Assembly (NCBI GenBank): GCA_010014835.2
Contig: JAAAKB020120909.1
Coordinates: 1-33,101 of the forward strand
Direction of reading: 5' to 3'
Length of the DNA stretch: 33,101 nucleotides
Origin: Apostichopus leukothele
Lineage: Eukaryota > Echinodermata > Holothuroidea > Aspidochirotida > Stichopodidae
Shown here: in pieces, positions 1 to 11,570 of the stretch
Numbering within the stretch: the stretch's first letter is position 1
How the letters are laid out: every line of letters starts with the position of its first letter
Position numbers and translations under genes: made by a program
Notes under the pieces: generated by a model
Told to the model about the DNA's origin: nothing
Seen by the model: the letters and a program-made list of their open reading frames with translations, nothing else
Databases searched by the model: none

Positions 1-13
1 CGTCTGCATGCGT

Positions 14-28
14 GGGGGGGGGGGGGGG
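14..28 (+). repeat. Poly-G run (15 G)
   Basis: An uninterrupted run of 15 G lies close to the window edge. Similar runs occur at 13187-13200 (14 G) and 31726-31737 (12 C). They are simple-sequence tracts, likely variable in length and prone to sequencing error. Confidence 0.9.
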
Positions 29-819
29 TGCGCACTTGAACATAAAATGCTGGTAATGGTGATTTTCTAGTTTTATGTTCCACGGGTCTTAATTTTCCAT
101 GCTTTGGCAATAACCCACAAAACAATGCTGACTGGTGGTTTTACGAATTCTCTCCCGTTTTGGTCCAAATGGAGTCACAAACCAGGAAGAATTAAAACAT
201 TTCCATTGGCTCTGTTTTTTTTTTACGCCGTCTCGTCAATTTCTTTAAATGTGTCCAGACGGTTCGACAAAAGAAGACATGAATAACTATAACAAAAGTG
301 GAGAAAATTGGTACTAAGCGACCCCACAGACGAATACAACATGGTTAAGCTCACGCAACAATAGAAACCGATTGAATCGCTGCTATAGTTCGGCTGGTAA
401 ACTTAAGCTATAGGCCTCTGAAACCTTATTTGTATATCCGCATTATGTTAAGGCTTCAAGAAAATTGCCGTCTATAGGAATCACCCAAAGTGTAAAGAAA
501 GTGAAATAGTTTAACAAAGGTTTGTTTTGTTGCAAGAGGTATGTCTAGGCGGTCTTTTTATTATTATCAATGACCATACCACCTGCAACGTGTTTGCTTT
601 GGCTTAATGGCACGTGTACACCTCTATATATATTGAGGGTCTATGCTCATAATGAACTTACACATTCCGTTACTTTCCTCCGCAACAAAACATTTGTTCC
701 GTTAAACTTTTGATCATGTTGTTAGTCTTTTATCAGTCTAAGATATAACGTCAACCTTCAGTTGAAGTTGCATGGATATCTGTTTCTGACATTCATAATT
801 ATTGTCACTTTGTGGGATT

Positions 820-1370
820 ATTTTGTCCCTATCATTTATTTTTTAATTATTAGGTTTTAAACATTGAAGTGATGAAAGTATATAAACAAAACGAAATTAT
901 CAACATCCCCATTCCCCTCCCCGTCGATGCTTACATTGTTGATGATGATCGCTGGACTTGTTTCTTCTTTAAGTTCACAGAATAGAAGTAACAGATACGG
1001 TGAATGACAAAAATAACATATTTTGTCCTTATTATTTTTATTAATGATTGGGTTTTAAAGATTGCAAGTGATGAAAGTATTAACAAACCGAATTATCAAA
1101 TTAGTGAACTTTTAGATATTACTTCAAAATGAAGGTGATTTTGTTTTTAAGTGTTTAAATAGTTGTGTACGTTTTAACAAATAACGGGTTGTTAGGTTAT
1201 GATGAACAGTCGTGGCAGCAGAATTTCCCCTATGGTACCCCATGCCCCTCCCCCTCCCCAACCCCTCCCCGTCGATGCTTCCACTGTTGACGACGATCGC
1301 TGGACTTTTTCCTTGTTTAAGTTCACAGAGTAGGAGTAACAGATACGGTACAACAGTTCGGTGAATGATA
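820..1370 (+). repeat. Local direct duplication, second copy longer
   Basis: Two diverged copies stand head to tail. Copy 1 spans about 820-1006 and copy 2 about 1018-1370. Shared blocks include AGTGATGAAAGTAT followed by an AACGAAATTATC or AACCGAATTATC block. A second shared block contains CCCCTCCCCGTCGATGCTT, then GATCGCTGGACTT, then AAGTTCACAGA and AGTAACAGATACGGT. Copy 2 carries roughly 140-150 extra bases (about 1105-1250) between the two shared blocks. No coding capacity is evident. Confidence 0.75.
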
Positions 1371-2430
1371 TAGCTTGGCAACGTGACCGTGTTTTATTTC
1401 AACATCGCATAAAAGGAAGTTACGTCACGACATTTGCTTTCTTCTATTTTATTCCAGGCGGTACATTTCAACATTAGTTATACTACAGACAATAATCAAA
1501 CCTACAGAGGACACCTTGTTATGTAAATATCACCCATCCATTGTATTCACATTCAATCCGACAAAGGCCTCCCTCTGAGGGCGATAAAAATCATTTGTTA
1601 AGGATGAAAACTACCCGCAGCAGTGTTTGCTTTTACATTAGTGCTGATACTTGATAAATCTTTAAAAACATTTTAAAACCTTTGATCCTATCAAGACACA
1701 CACCAGCGCATCCCACGGGTTTGCTTGAATTATTTCCGTTCTTTTTCAAAGGTGGAAAGAGAAACTCTGTTACAAATACTTTCTCTCTGAATCTTAAGCA
1801 TGGGGCATCACGTACTATGATGAGGACGCGGGGGGTATGCAGATTTCCCGTTGGGTCATAGTGACGTTTGTTCGGTATATATTGCGATTTGTCGGGACAC
1901 TCATTCATTACTCTCATACGGAAAAGATATAGTTGTCGGAAATATGTCCAGGATGTCGGATAGATCCATGGTCTCCCGATTTGTTAGAGAGGAATTCCTA
2001 GTGTCAGAGTAGATGGAACATGATGATACGATTACAAAATCAAACAGTTACAATATCATGTTCAAAGATCGGTAAATCGTAGATCTACCATCATTTTTTA
2101 TCAAAGAGTAAATATTCTTGATCTCGTCGAACTAAAACCTTCTGCACTGTTAGGAACCACACATTGGTTGGATGTAAGAAATTTGCATGTTCAAATACAT
2201 ATAATGTATATAATTTGCATATACATAATTAGCTACTGAATTTGCAGTTCTCGAACCATGTCACATACCGTAAGTTTTTAATCTAAATACATGTATTCAT
2301 ATATATGTATATCACATATATCACTTGTTATTAAACATAATATATAGATTATATGTAACTTGTTAAAGAATAACCTGGTATATCAGGTTAAAAGAAAGAG
2401 AAGTTGTTTAGAAAGGGTTTCAATCTTTGC

Positions 2431-2461
2431 TACGTCACTGTTTAACAGTGAGCGACGTCAC
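2431..2461. promoter_or_regulatory. Hairpin flanked by CRE-like sites
   Basis: CACTGTT at 2436-2442 pairs with AACAGTG at 2444-2450, a 7-bp stem around a single base. TACGTCAC overlaps the left arm, and GACGTCAC lies just right at 2454-2461, so two ACGTCA half-sites flank the hairpin. ACGTCA is the core of the CREB/ATF site. The position is about 2 kb upstream of mago, so any role is inference. Confidence 0.25.
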
Positions 2462-4433
2462 TTACAAGCCCATGATAATCCCTGATATCAATATTCAATC
2501 TCACAACTTAAAATGAATGAGAGGGAAGTCCCCTCCCCCCTGGGAACCCAACGAAAGACCACAGCCGCAGTTTCAACATCAATGATTATTATTTTTTTGT
2601 ATCTACAGGCAAACCCCGGGTGAGTCCCTGTAGCATTTCATTAAAACATTTTCAAAGCAACTTGTGGTAGCTCCCTCCAGCTCGAGGGTTGGGTTACAGT
2701 AATCCCCTGACTCTTCCAGCTCAGGTCCATGTCAAATGTAATAATACAGTATTTGTTGAGAGTTTGATTATGTAGTATATAGCATGATAATGTCATCGCA
2801 GGTAACTGGATGTTTTCTAGCTCAGATTAGCCCCTGAGTATACGCGGGTACCATGATGCTTCAATAAATTGAGTGTTTGGACATACCTATGACTCCTCTA
2901 TTCTCAGTTATAGAAAAGCACTCTTCCTTAACCACATAAATTAACCACTGGTGTATCACTAATTGATGTCCAATGGTTATCTTACTTCACTATTTTGAGA
3001 ATTCCTTAATCGGCTTTACTAAGTGCCATGAGTCGTTTACTTCTTCATTATAAATGCCTTCCTCGACTATTGTAAGCTATTATCTTCTCTCTTAAAAAGT
3101 ATCTTTGCCTTTCTTCTCATATTTTTGGGCTATAATTGTAAATAATCCTTACATCCTGACCTATGGAATCGTAAAAGTTCAATAAATCGATACATCGTCA
3201 TCGTGATCATTATCTAGGCCTACTGCGCGCGGTGTATCGGTTTGGTGAAAGGACGTTTTTGATGTGATTTGACCGCCAAATGACTCCCAATAATATTGAA
3301 ACATACGCTGATGATGATATGAACAAGCATAAGAGTGACTAGTCAAGCCTTCATTTCCAAAAATGAAGAAAGGGTCATGACTTCTGGAATTGAACGATTA
3401 TCCATTTTCACGTGAAAATGACAAAATACATGGATATAAGCATCAAATAGCAATAGATCGATGAAAATTCGTCTATGTGAAAGGGGGGAAAGTGTCTTGG
3501 AAAATAACAACCAAATCGGATTCAAATCTACCCATAATAACGTTATACAGGGCAGTTGTTTTCTTACGGCTTATGTTTTTTTTTATCATTTTATTTACGG
3601 CTTTATGTCCTATGGTTTTATGTGGACTCTTACTGGTCCACATGGTTAAGTCGGGAACCATGGACGGCTGTTCCGAAGTTACAGACCTCCTGGATAGCTA
3701 ATATAAACCACCACGTTAAAAGTTCCGTTTGAAAATGGAAACAGGCTCGGTAAGTTAATGCGTTTCTATTTCTGGTATAAGTCCCACTACTTGCGCGGAA
3801 ACAGAAATTTGTTACAGATTGCCAGCATATGGCTCACTGACGAATCCATCTGATTCATATGTGAATTATCCATATGTGAATTATGAACGCATACTGCTTC
3901 AACTTAAAACTCTGTGTGAACATTACGGCGAGTTTTCAATTATGATTTTCATTGTTGAAGTAAGGTATCTGTTGAAATAGCCTACGTCTACTTGTATTTT
4001 ACCTAGTCACATGCGTCGCTCCCTGTTGATGACTAAGGCTCTATGTGTGAATGAAAACACATTGTAAAGCTCAGTTAAACAAGATTCAATCAATATCTGT
4101 CTTAATGATTCTTGTTCAATTGGACCCTGTGAACAATTATGGGAATAAAAATGCTGCAAATTCGCATTGTTTTGGTTTCGAAGTGTCCTTTACATGTGGA
4201 CATTGATGTCATGTTACTATCCTTCAACCTCTAGGGCTTTATCACGAAAAGGGAATCTAAACAGCATCTTCATCTTAGCTTAGCTAAATTTGATGGCTGT
4301 GGGGTACCTGCACAAAATCATCAAAATAGGCATACGTCGATGAACATAGTAACACATCATAGCCACACGGAAACAACAAATGTGAATAGCGCCCTCTCAC
4401 CAGAGTTGCTCAGTGTTCACACTAAAATCGAAA

Positions 4434-4521
4434 ATGTCAAACGAGTTCTACCTGAGATACTACGTCGGTCATAAGGGTAAATTCGGTCATGAATTTCTTG
4501 AATTCGAGTTTCGTCCGGATG
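4434..4521 (+). CDS. magoh: mago nashi exon 1
   Basis: It encodes the 29 N-terminal residues plus the first base of a Gly codon. The donor is GGATG|GTGCGTAT, a slightly weak GTGCG site. The reading [15 protein letters not shown] confirms the start. The exon ends in phase 1 within RPDG. Confidence 0.95.
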
Positions 4522-6885
4522 GTGCGTATAAATATGATATATTCTGAGTTTAATGAAGTTCTATTATTCTCTCCATTGCTTTGATAAGCCTACTGAACAT
4601 CAGGTTCGGAACGTTTGCCCACGCTTACTGTTTCTCTATGCAAAAAGTCTACACAGTTTGATCGTTAGGGTACAAAGCCTACATTTGGTGTTGTTGCATT
4701 GTATAGCAGACACAAGCTAGGTCATTTAGAAGTGTTAGACAGTACAGCAACAGCCTAGCCAAATGTTGATACTCTCCTATAGGGTCCTTGATGGGGACTT
4801 GAGTGTCCCTCCTTATCCTTTTTTCTACTAAACTAAAGATACTAACTGTGTCTCATGTGAGTGTGACCCTGGCCATAGCGATATGTTGTAATTGTTTTTG
4901 TATAATGTTACAGTGAAAACCAGTTAGGCCTAGGAGCCATTGCAAAATACCACACAACTCACACACACACAGCTTGTTGTTTGAGAACCACAATACATTG
5001 TTTACTTCAATAGTAGGCTATAGGCACAGGGACTTCAGGTCATAATCAGTCAGATTAAAGAGTTCTTGGTATTCTGCAATTGAGCGACCAGTAACATAAT
5101 AACAGAGCCAGCAGTTCTTGTAACATTAACCAAAGAGGTTTACATTTAGAGTTGAGCTTATGCTGTTAGTGTTACTAAGTGAGGCCTAGCCTTAGGAAAT
5201 AATGTAGGCCTATGGTGACTAAAGATTTTATGGCCAGTTTTGCTATACAAATCATCCAGACCGAGTGTGTAATGAACCTTTAAACCTCAGTCATTGGTAA
5301 ATGAGGTAATTTGATTTGAGGAGGATTTGGTTAGAATGTTTTGGTATACCTAACTTAGGGCCAAACATTAGTTGTTGATGACATGTTCAACTGCCAAGAT
5401 AATCATACATCCTATCCACAAAGATATCGGTCACTTGTAAACACCTTTATCAAAAATATATGTAGGAAATTCCAGCTCCATTTTGTTGTAGTTTTTGCCC
5501 TGAGACTGGTTTACCTTAATTTACATATTCAATAAGACAATGCGAGCCCCTGTAGTTATGTGGAGTCTGTATCTAGGGAGTTAACTGGAGTTGGATTTTA
5601 GCAGTAACGATCACAGAACACAGACTACTCTGTGTTTTACAGAAATGCTGGGTCTCTTCTTAACAGTATGTGTCAATTGCCTATGCTGATGGCTATGTTA
5701 ATTACTGTAGGAGTTGGCAAAGATGGACCCGTGTTTAAAACCACATAAATGATTTCTTGGCTGGGATTTGTTCTTAACTTCAACAGACAATTTATCTTTT
5801 CAGGTAAATTGAGATATGCAAACAACTCCAATTACAAGAATGATGTTATGATCAGGAAAGAGGTAATACACGTTTTGTTTTGTTTTCTCTTTATATTTTT
5901 GTTTATGGAGGAGACCTGTGGCATGGAGGGGTGCAGTGGCAAATGTACTGAATGTATTTCTGAATCCATTTGTGTGTATGAAAATGAGAGACAGATCTTC
6001 ACTGGTTATGACTCATTCACAAAATTTGCAAACCAACATGTTGTGAGATGTTGCATTGTAAAAGCAACCAGACACTAGTTTAAAACAAACTTTCATTTCA
6101 ATTTTTTGCACGACAAGGCTTTCGTTCACAAGGCTGTTCTGGACGAGTTGAAGAGGGTGGTCAAGGAGAGTGACCTGATGCATGAGGACGACAAACTCTG
6201 GCCTCAACCAGACAGAGTCGGACGACAGGAATTGGAGATTGTGATGGGAGACGAACACATTTCATTTACAACCAGCAAGATAGGATCACTTATTGATGTC
6301 AATAACAGCAGGTAAGATCTTACTGAAATTTCTGTATAATCTCTGTGTAGAGTGTTTCACACATAAGATCTAACGAATCATACAGAGGAACTGAAGGCCT
6401 TGTCATCGGGAGATGCAATCCTGATCGATCAAAAATTTGACAGTTGTGAAGCAGATATTATAGGATTGCATACAACTGATGTTTATACGAAAACAGGTGA
6501 TAAAACCATTAGGGAAAATGTCAGAATAATATCAGTACAGTAGCTATTACTAATGTCAGTTAGGGCTAGTAGATGTGTAAAAGTGGAAGGGCATGGTTTG
6601 CAGTTAATTATAGCCAGTCTGATACTTTACAACAAAGAAAAAAATGAATATCTTCAAGGCACACACTGTCCTGATTTGGACCCTGAAGTTCTCTCATGAT
6701 GACCACAGCCCACACATTTAGGGTGCGGACTGTTTGGTGATGATTGTTGGTATACATTGACTTGATTTATTTCTTGTTCTTTCAGAGATGCGGAAGGCCT
6801 GCGATGTTTCTATTACCTTGTCCAAGATCTCAAATGTTTAGTCTTTTCCTTAATTGGACTTCATTTCAAGATCAAACCAATTTAG
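4434..6885 (+). CDS. magoh: Mago nashi, exon junction complex core subunit (complete, 4 exons)
   Basis: Coding exons are 4434-4521, 5804-5862, 6118-6311 and 6786-6885. Joined they give 441 nt, a 146-residue protein and a TAG stop, the length of human MAGOH. All introns are GT-AG and the phases (1, 0, 2) fit. The product is nearly invariant across animals: it opens [20 protein letters not shown], carries [10 protein letters not shown] and [19 protein letters not shown], and ends [11 protein letters not shown]. In this family Mago pairs with Y14 (RBM8A), clamps eIF4A3 on spliced mRNA upstream of exon junctions, and acts in splicing, mRNA localisation and nonsense-mediated decay. The start is the first ATG of the conserved N-terminus, with A at -3. 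No frameshift or missing core segment is seen, so this looks like a functional gene rather than a retrocopy. Confidence 0.97.
4522..5803 (+). other. mago nashi intron 1
   Basis: This 1282-bp intron runs from GTGCGT to TTTTCAG. It contains a short CA-rich stretch near 4955-4970 and several TAGGCCT-type words (for example near 4926, 5183 and 5209). I see no exon, RNA gene or transposon in it. Confidence 0.85.
5804..5862 (+). CDS. magoh: mago nashi exon 2
   Basis: This 59-nt exon lies between ATCTTTTCAG and GAG|GTAATAC. It encodes [19 protein letters not shown] after completing the split Gly codon. Reading runs on in frame into the intron for some distance, but that extension is unlike the conserved family sequence and is not coding. 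Confidence 0.95.
6118..6311 (+). CDS. magoh: mago nashi exon 3
   Basis: It starts after the acceptor ACGACAAG at [15 protein letters not shown] and ends in AACAGCAG|GTAAGA. It encodes the central part, including [10 protein letters not shown] and the [10 protein letters not shown] strand region at the Y14 interface. Compared with vertebrate Mago the helix reads [20 protein letters not shown], a variable surface segment in the family. The acceptor has a weak polypyrimidine tract close to the AG, but the next intron and the frame are unambiguous. Confidence 0.95.
6786..6885 (+). CDS. magoh: mago nashi exon 4 (C-terminus and stop)
   Basis: The acceptor TTCTTTCAG precedes AGATGCGGAAGG. With the two bases from exon 3 it reads [18 protein letters not shown], then the invariant tail ending KIKPI and TAG at 6883-6885. 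The other nearby AG (6787) would shift the frame, so 6786 is the start. Confidence 0.95.
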
Positions 6886-7948
6886 TTCTGGAAAGTGAAC
6901 AGAAAGCTTCACAGAATTTTACTCAAAACTTCCAACATTTTTCTCTTCATTTTGGTACTTTTTAATATCTGTTGCGGTCAAATTCAGCAGTTTAGTGAAA
7001 AAGAATTTGGTCTGTGGGACAAAGTAGACAAAAGGACTTTGCTGCTATTTCACTTCGTACGCACATACATGCTGGAAGTTCATGACTGCTTAAGATGACC
7101 TCAAGATGACCTCATGAATATGGAAACTTTGCCCAGTACCGATGGAGCTGTTCCAGTATTGATGAAACCTTTATCTTACATCACCCCTTCTGAAATTCGT
7201 TGTCAGGAAGTAATGTATGTAAAGTAATTGCTACAAAAGTAGAAGGACACAGCAATTTGTGGGACATAAAAAAAAAATTGGTTTTCAGTATGCATAGTTT
7301 TATCTGAAAATATGATCTTCGAAAAGTAGCATCTTAATTAGTCCTGATGGTTAAACTGTCATGCTTATATGTATATGCTATAGTATATATGTTATGCGTC
7401 GATAATAACTTTAACAATTTGTGGAGTCCTGTGGTATAGATTTTACAACTTACTGCCTGTGCATGAAGATTATACCCCAACTATGTGGCCGTGACCGAAC
7501 AACACAACAACATATGTTTACAAACATGGAGTTGATTGCTGTGACAAAATTTCGACTTAAAACTTTCGGTGTCTTAAAAACGTTGATACAAAGAGGTCAA
7601 GTGGTTGTATGGTTTTTAAATGTACAAATATTTGTAAATCTTGAGGTAAATCCTATGTTTCATTTTATCTGTCCATTTATCTCAGGACTGTTCAGGTAAG
7701 TTGAGAAAATTAAATTCTTATGGATACCTTTTCCAAGTTGGTTATTTTAAGTTACTGGAGTGAACTCACCAGATCTTGTTTACATTTCACATTGTCAAGA
7801 AGAAAGTAAGAAAATATTAAAATATTTTTATCTTTGATGGAAAAAATGTCAGTATTTGTTTGGTTTTGTTATTTGCATAAGAAAAAATTATTGGAACATA
7901 TGTCAGTTTAAAATTAGTCAAAACTCGGAAGTGAATCATTAAGTTTTC

Positions 7949-7954
7949 AATAAA
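7949..7954 (+). terminator. Candidate poly(A) signal for mago
   Basis: This is an AATAAA hexamer in TTTTCAATAAACATTTC, about 1.06 kb after the mago stop. It is the first canonical hexamer I notice on this strand after the gene. The call rests on the hexamer alone. Confidence 0.3.
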
Positions 7955-8035
7955 CATTTCATTCCAAAAGATAAGAGAAACAGAAAGATCTCTAAGCTGG
8001 ACCAGGTGAAAATCATGTCATGAATGAAACTCAAG

Positions 8036-8048
8036 AGGTCAGAGGTCA
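8036..8048 (+). promoter_or_regulatory. Perfect AGGTCA direct repeat, spacer 1 (DR1)
   Basis: AGGTCA-G-AGGTCA is a consensus DR1, the configuration bound by HNF4, COUP-TF and RXR-type nuclear receptors. It lies about 1.15 kb downstream of mago. The match is exact; regulatory use is inference. Confidence 0.3.
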
Positions 8049-9074
8049 AATTGTTGATCAATGCATTCAGCTGCTTTAAGATTTATGCACCAGAGTAATT
8101 GAGAAGAGAATTTTAGAATGTTGACTATTTCTCTATGTTCACTGGGATATATTTTGATTTAAGACTCCACATCATGAAGGATTATGATGGATATATACAG
8201 AGGTCATCTTTAGGGTGTATTGTTTTTACCCGGTAAAAGAGTTGAAGAAGTAGAATTTATTTTGGACCTGACAAAGAAGATGGATGGCATTTGATTTAGG
8301 ACTGTATGTAAAGGTATTCACCAATCACACATTGTCAACCGTCAGTTTTGTGGAAAATCGTAAAAGTTGAAAATCGCTCTTGATGCGCTCTGTAGAGTTC
8401 CTAGACTGATTTCTACAGGATGTAGAATTATTTCTGTCAGGCATCAGGTGGTTGTACCCACATAGTTCTCTTAGACCAAAGAATACTCAATTATGTGTAA
8501 ACATTGCAAGGCTTTGACAGGATAACACAGATTTACAGCCCAGTGCAAGGTACAACATGACAAATGGCCAGCATTGCAACAAGTCATGACTTGAGTCATT
8601 AAATTTCATATGTGAAGGGACTTGAACAAGTGGTCAACTTATTCCACGAAGAGATAACACCGTGATATGAGTCAATAACCGGACTTGAGTCAGTGAAATC
8701 ACTAGATTACGACTTGAATCGACCTTAAAATGAAGATTTCATAGCGCTGTTGTGCAAACCTATTTGGTTTAAATCTGTTTCCTATTTTAGGTTTTGTGGT
8801 TGTTAACATGGTTTTGGAAATTCACATTGGTAAATCCAAGTGAAATGTGTAGAGCAGAATGTAGGATGAATGGTATTGATTGATTGATAGGTTGTAACAA
8901 AGTTGTAATATGATACTGTTGTAAGCATTGCTGATGTGCTACGGCCAATGTTTTTCTAGAAAAAGAAAGTTTTCATGAAACTTTGATTCTTTGATTTGTA
9001 TTCTTTTTAACAAGTGTCGCAATCTGAACCCTTTAATGTAGAAGAAAAGAAGTAGAGAGTTATTACCTTTGACC

Positions 9075-9302
9075 GCCAACACATGGCTCACAAACTGCTT
9101 GAAGTTAAAATAGCCAACACATGGCTCACAAACTGTGCTCGAAGCTAAAATGGCCAACACATGGCTCACAAACTGCTCAAAGCTACAATAGCCAACACAT
9201 GGCTCACAAACTGCTCGAAGCTTAAATAGCCAACATATGGCTCATGAACTGCTTGAAGTTAACATAGCCAACACATGGCACAAACTGTTCTTGAAGCTAA
9301 GA
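9075..9302 (+). repeat. 38-bp minisatellite, six copies
   Basis: Units start at 9075, 9113, 9153, 9191, 9229 and 9267. Each begins GCCAACACATGGCTCACAAA, followed by a CTG(C/T)T(C/T)GAAG(C/T)TAAAAT-type tail. Unit 2 is 40 bp, and the last unit is shortened and more diverged. A 76-codon minus-strand open frame over the array is a by-product of the repeat, not a gene. Confidence 0.92.
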
Positions 9303-11404
9303 TTGAAATTGGCAGATACAGCCTGGTAAATCCTCCAAGATTCTTCACAATAGTTGTGGATGTCCCACATTTGTAATTTTTAAGTAGGTTTTAGTCACAT
9401 GACAAAATGTCAATTTCTTTTGTCTGATAAAGTGACACTGTCCTTTCCAAGTCCATCTGTAATTACACATCCCACCCACCCCGTTAGATAAAAGCTATAA
9501 AAGTTATGTTAAGAGGTAAAATTCATCCTTAAGGGATATCTGAAACATACCAGGAAGCAAAGGTGTCTTCTGTACACAGTAGTATGTGCTCCCTTCCCCC
9601 CTCCCCCAGTCTACCCCCTACACCACCATGTGTCCCTAACGTGAAACACATTCTGGATGAGATGTTTGCTTGGCGATCTAAATTAATCGTCCATCTCTAA
9701 CGTGGACCTGCAAGTTTATGTGAAGTCCTTTCTACATTACAAATTAATTTACTTCTCGAACGTAAATGAATTTAAGCTTTAAATTTTATCTCACCAATGG
9801 AACCAGGTGTAGATCCTTCTCAAACCCAGACAAAATTAAAACGCAGTAAAAAGAACAAACATTTTATTCTGTAGACCTAATTAAAGACCTGGCAGTACCC
9901 CCATTCCTCCTGTGTGGGATGCCACTTCAAGGAACCCAGGTCCATCCCCTCTTCTTTTAAAATGATTTTGGGAACGGGATTCATTTATGGATACAAACAA
10001 GCTCCTGGCAACAGTTAATGTTTTATAGCAAGACATACCCCAGAGACAAAAAAAACACTGAAAACAAACAATTTTGCTCGTTTCACATTCCACTGAATGT
10101 ATCTCATCATTTCTTTAACTCTTATTAACATCGCAAACTAACAAATATACCACTAGTACTAAAAGAGTAAAATAATTTTTATTATTTATTAATAATTTTT
10201 TTTTATTTTATAGAGAAGCTCATTCCTGATCTACCAGGGAGTTTTACATGTAAACAGGTCAGCCATACATGTCACATTACTCCTACTACCACTGCACATT
10301 CCTACAATCACCCACGTACCCCCCTCCCACACCCGGCTCCCCCTTCATTATTAGTCTAAGCAAGGAATACAAATAGATTGTGCTTGAGAGAAGAGAGGCA
10401 GGAAAAATCCTTTGCATCCTTCAAATGCCCTAAACCATCAATAGCAGGCAGGTTATGAATGACTTCAAGCACCATGTACAACATGAACACATTCTTACTG
10501 GAAATATTGAAACATTTGTCACATATCACATTCTTCAATATCTGAGTTCTTTCATCGTTTACAAACCAACGACAGACATCTCAACCAGGAGGCAAGTCAT
10601 GGTTTGTATCTTGTGGAAAGATTGGCAAATTTTGCTTGTTCGAAGTAAACGTTCTCACAATTTTAACACAAATCATGGTTAATGAACAACAACAACAGAG
10701 CTTTTATAGTTGCAGTAAATGCGTGTCTAAACTTGCCGAAAGCCTCTAAAACACAAGATATTCTGCACCAATACTTGACGTACAAATCGCCTGGCTTTAA
10801 ACCAAGAGTAATTTCATGCTTATAAAGATAGTACACCAATAATCAATCTCCTTGGTTTATAAATAACCGCTGACAAGCTTGCTGGTCATATGATATGACC
10901 CACAGGCTCTTCTGTACCGTACTCTGGCACCACCACTTCCAAAAGAAACATTTGCAATAAATATTTTCCATGATCAATGATATTTCTACCATTTCTTGCT
11001 CTTTTTAAAGTACCTGCAAATATTATGATATAAATGAGAACTCCCCCCACCCCACCCCCTTTGCCATTCCTGTTTTCTTTTCCCACTTCACATGCACCAT
11101 AACCCTTCCAATGACCTCAGTGATGTATTTTCTTGACATATACCAATGATAACTTTTGCACAGTGTTTCTATAAGCTGATCATAACTTTAATACCCATTA
11201 TTCTTCAACAAAATGCAATAACAGCTACAGACCACACCTTGAACAAAATCTCTCTTGTTAGAAATACATGTTTATCCCAATTATATTACTTTAAGTTTAA
11301 TATAAATTCTACAAAAGAGCTGGACATTTTAAAGGGGTCTTTCTCAATTTTTTTTTTTTTGGTTTTGTTTTGTTTTTTTGCACAATCTCAAAACAATGTT
11401 GATG

Positions 11405-11570
11405 CAACTTTTGATGACGACAACGATCAGTTTATGACAACTTTTTATACAAAAAAAAGAGAAGAAATTCTGATTTTTTTTTTCCATAAGAAATGACCAC
11501 TTTTGGTGACGATAACAATTAGCTCATGACGACCTTTGATACAATAAAAAAAAAATTCTGCATTTTTTTC
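11405..11570 (+). repeat. Tandem duplication of ~95 bp
   Basis: Copy 1 (about 11405-11482) and copy 2 (about 11499-11570) share an ordered set of blocks. These are ACTTTTGATGACGACAACGA or ACTTTTGGTGACGATAACAA, then TATGACAACTTTTTATACAA or CATGACGACCTTTGATACAA, then an A-run, ATTCTG and a T-run. They are diverged and carry no coding signature. Confidence 0.7.

Larger units (their letters stand above)
1..4433. other. Non-coding region upstream of mago nashi
   Basis: No exon or recognisable protein is visible here. The open frames are under 100 codons and match no family I know. The stretch is AT-rich. It opens with a run of 15 G at 14-28, contains a local direct duplication (about 820-1370), an AT-rich palindromic patch near 2280-2350, and a small CRE-flanked hairpin near 2431-2461. 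The last few hundred bases presumably include the mago promoter and 5' UTR, but I see no convincing TATA box or initiator that would fix the transcription start. Confidence 0.6.
6886..9074 (+). other. Putative mago 3' UTR and spacer
   Basis: No further coding sequence is recognisable. The mago 3' UTR must start here. An AATAAA at 7949-7954 would give a UTR of about 1.1 kb, but no downstream GT-rich element clearly supports it. A 92-codon open frame at 7421-7699 has no family signature. Small repeated words (GACTTGAGTCA near 8589 and 8681) and AGGTCA-type repeats (7096-7112 and 8036-8048) are present. Confidence 0.5.

Noticed and set aside
1633-1917. 94-codon - strand open frame
   Set aside because: No family motif, no splice or promoter context, and composition like random AT-rich DNA.
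5373-5510. Possible C/D snoRNA in mago intron 1 (GTTGATGA ... CTGA)
   Set aside because: The C and D boxes are about 130 bases apart, no terminal stem is seen, and the motifs are common by chance.
7096-7112. DR5-like element (TGACCT repeat, spacer 5)
   Set aside because: It results from a small AGATGACCTCA duplication in the probable mago 3' UTR, so a receptor site is not a good explanation.
7421-7699. 92-codon + strand frame ending near a GTAAG
   Set aside because: No recognisable protein. It lies in the likely mago 3' UTR, and the GTAAG alone is not evidence of an exon.
8939-9169. 76-codon - strand frame with repeated VSHVLA/EPCVGY words
   Set aside because: Produced by translating the 38-bp minisatellite. 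The period is not a multiple of three, so the repeated peptide changes frame between units.
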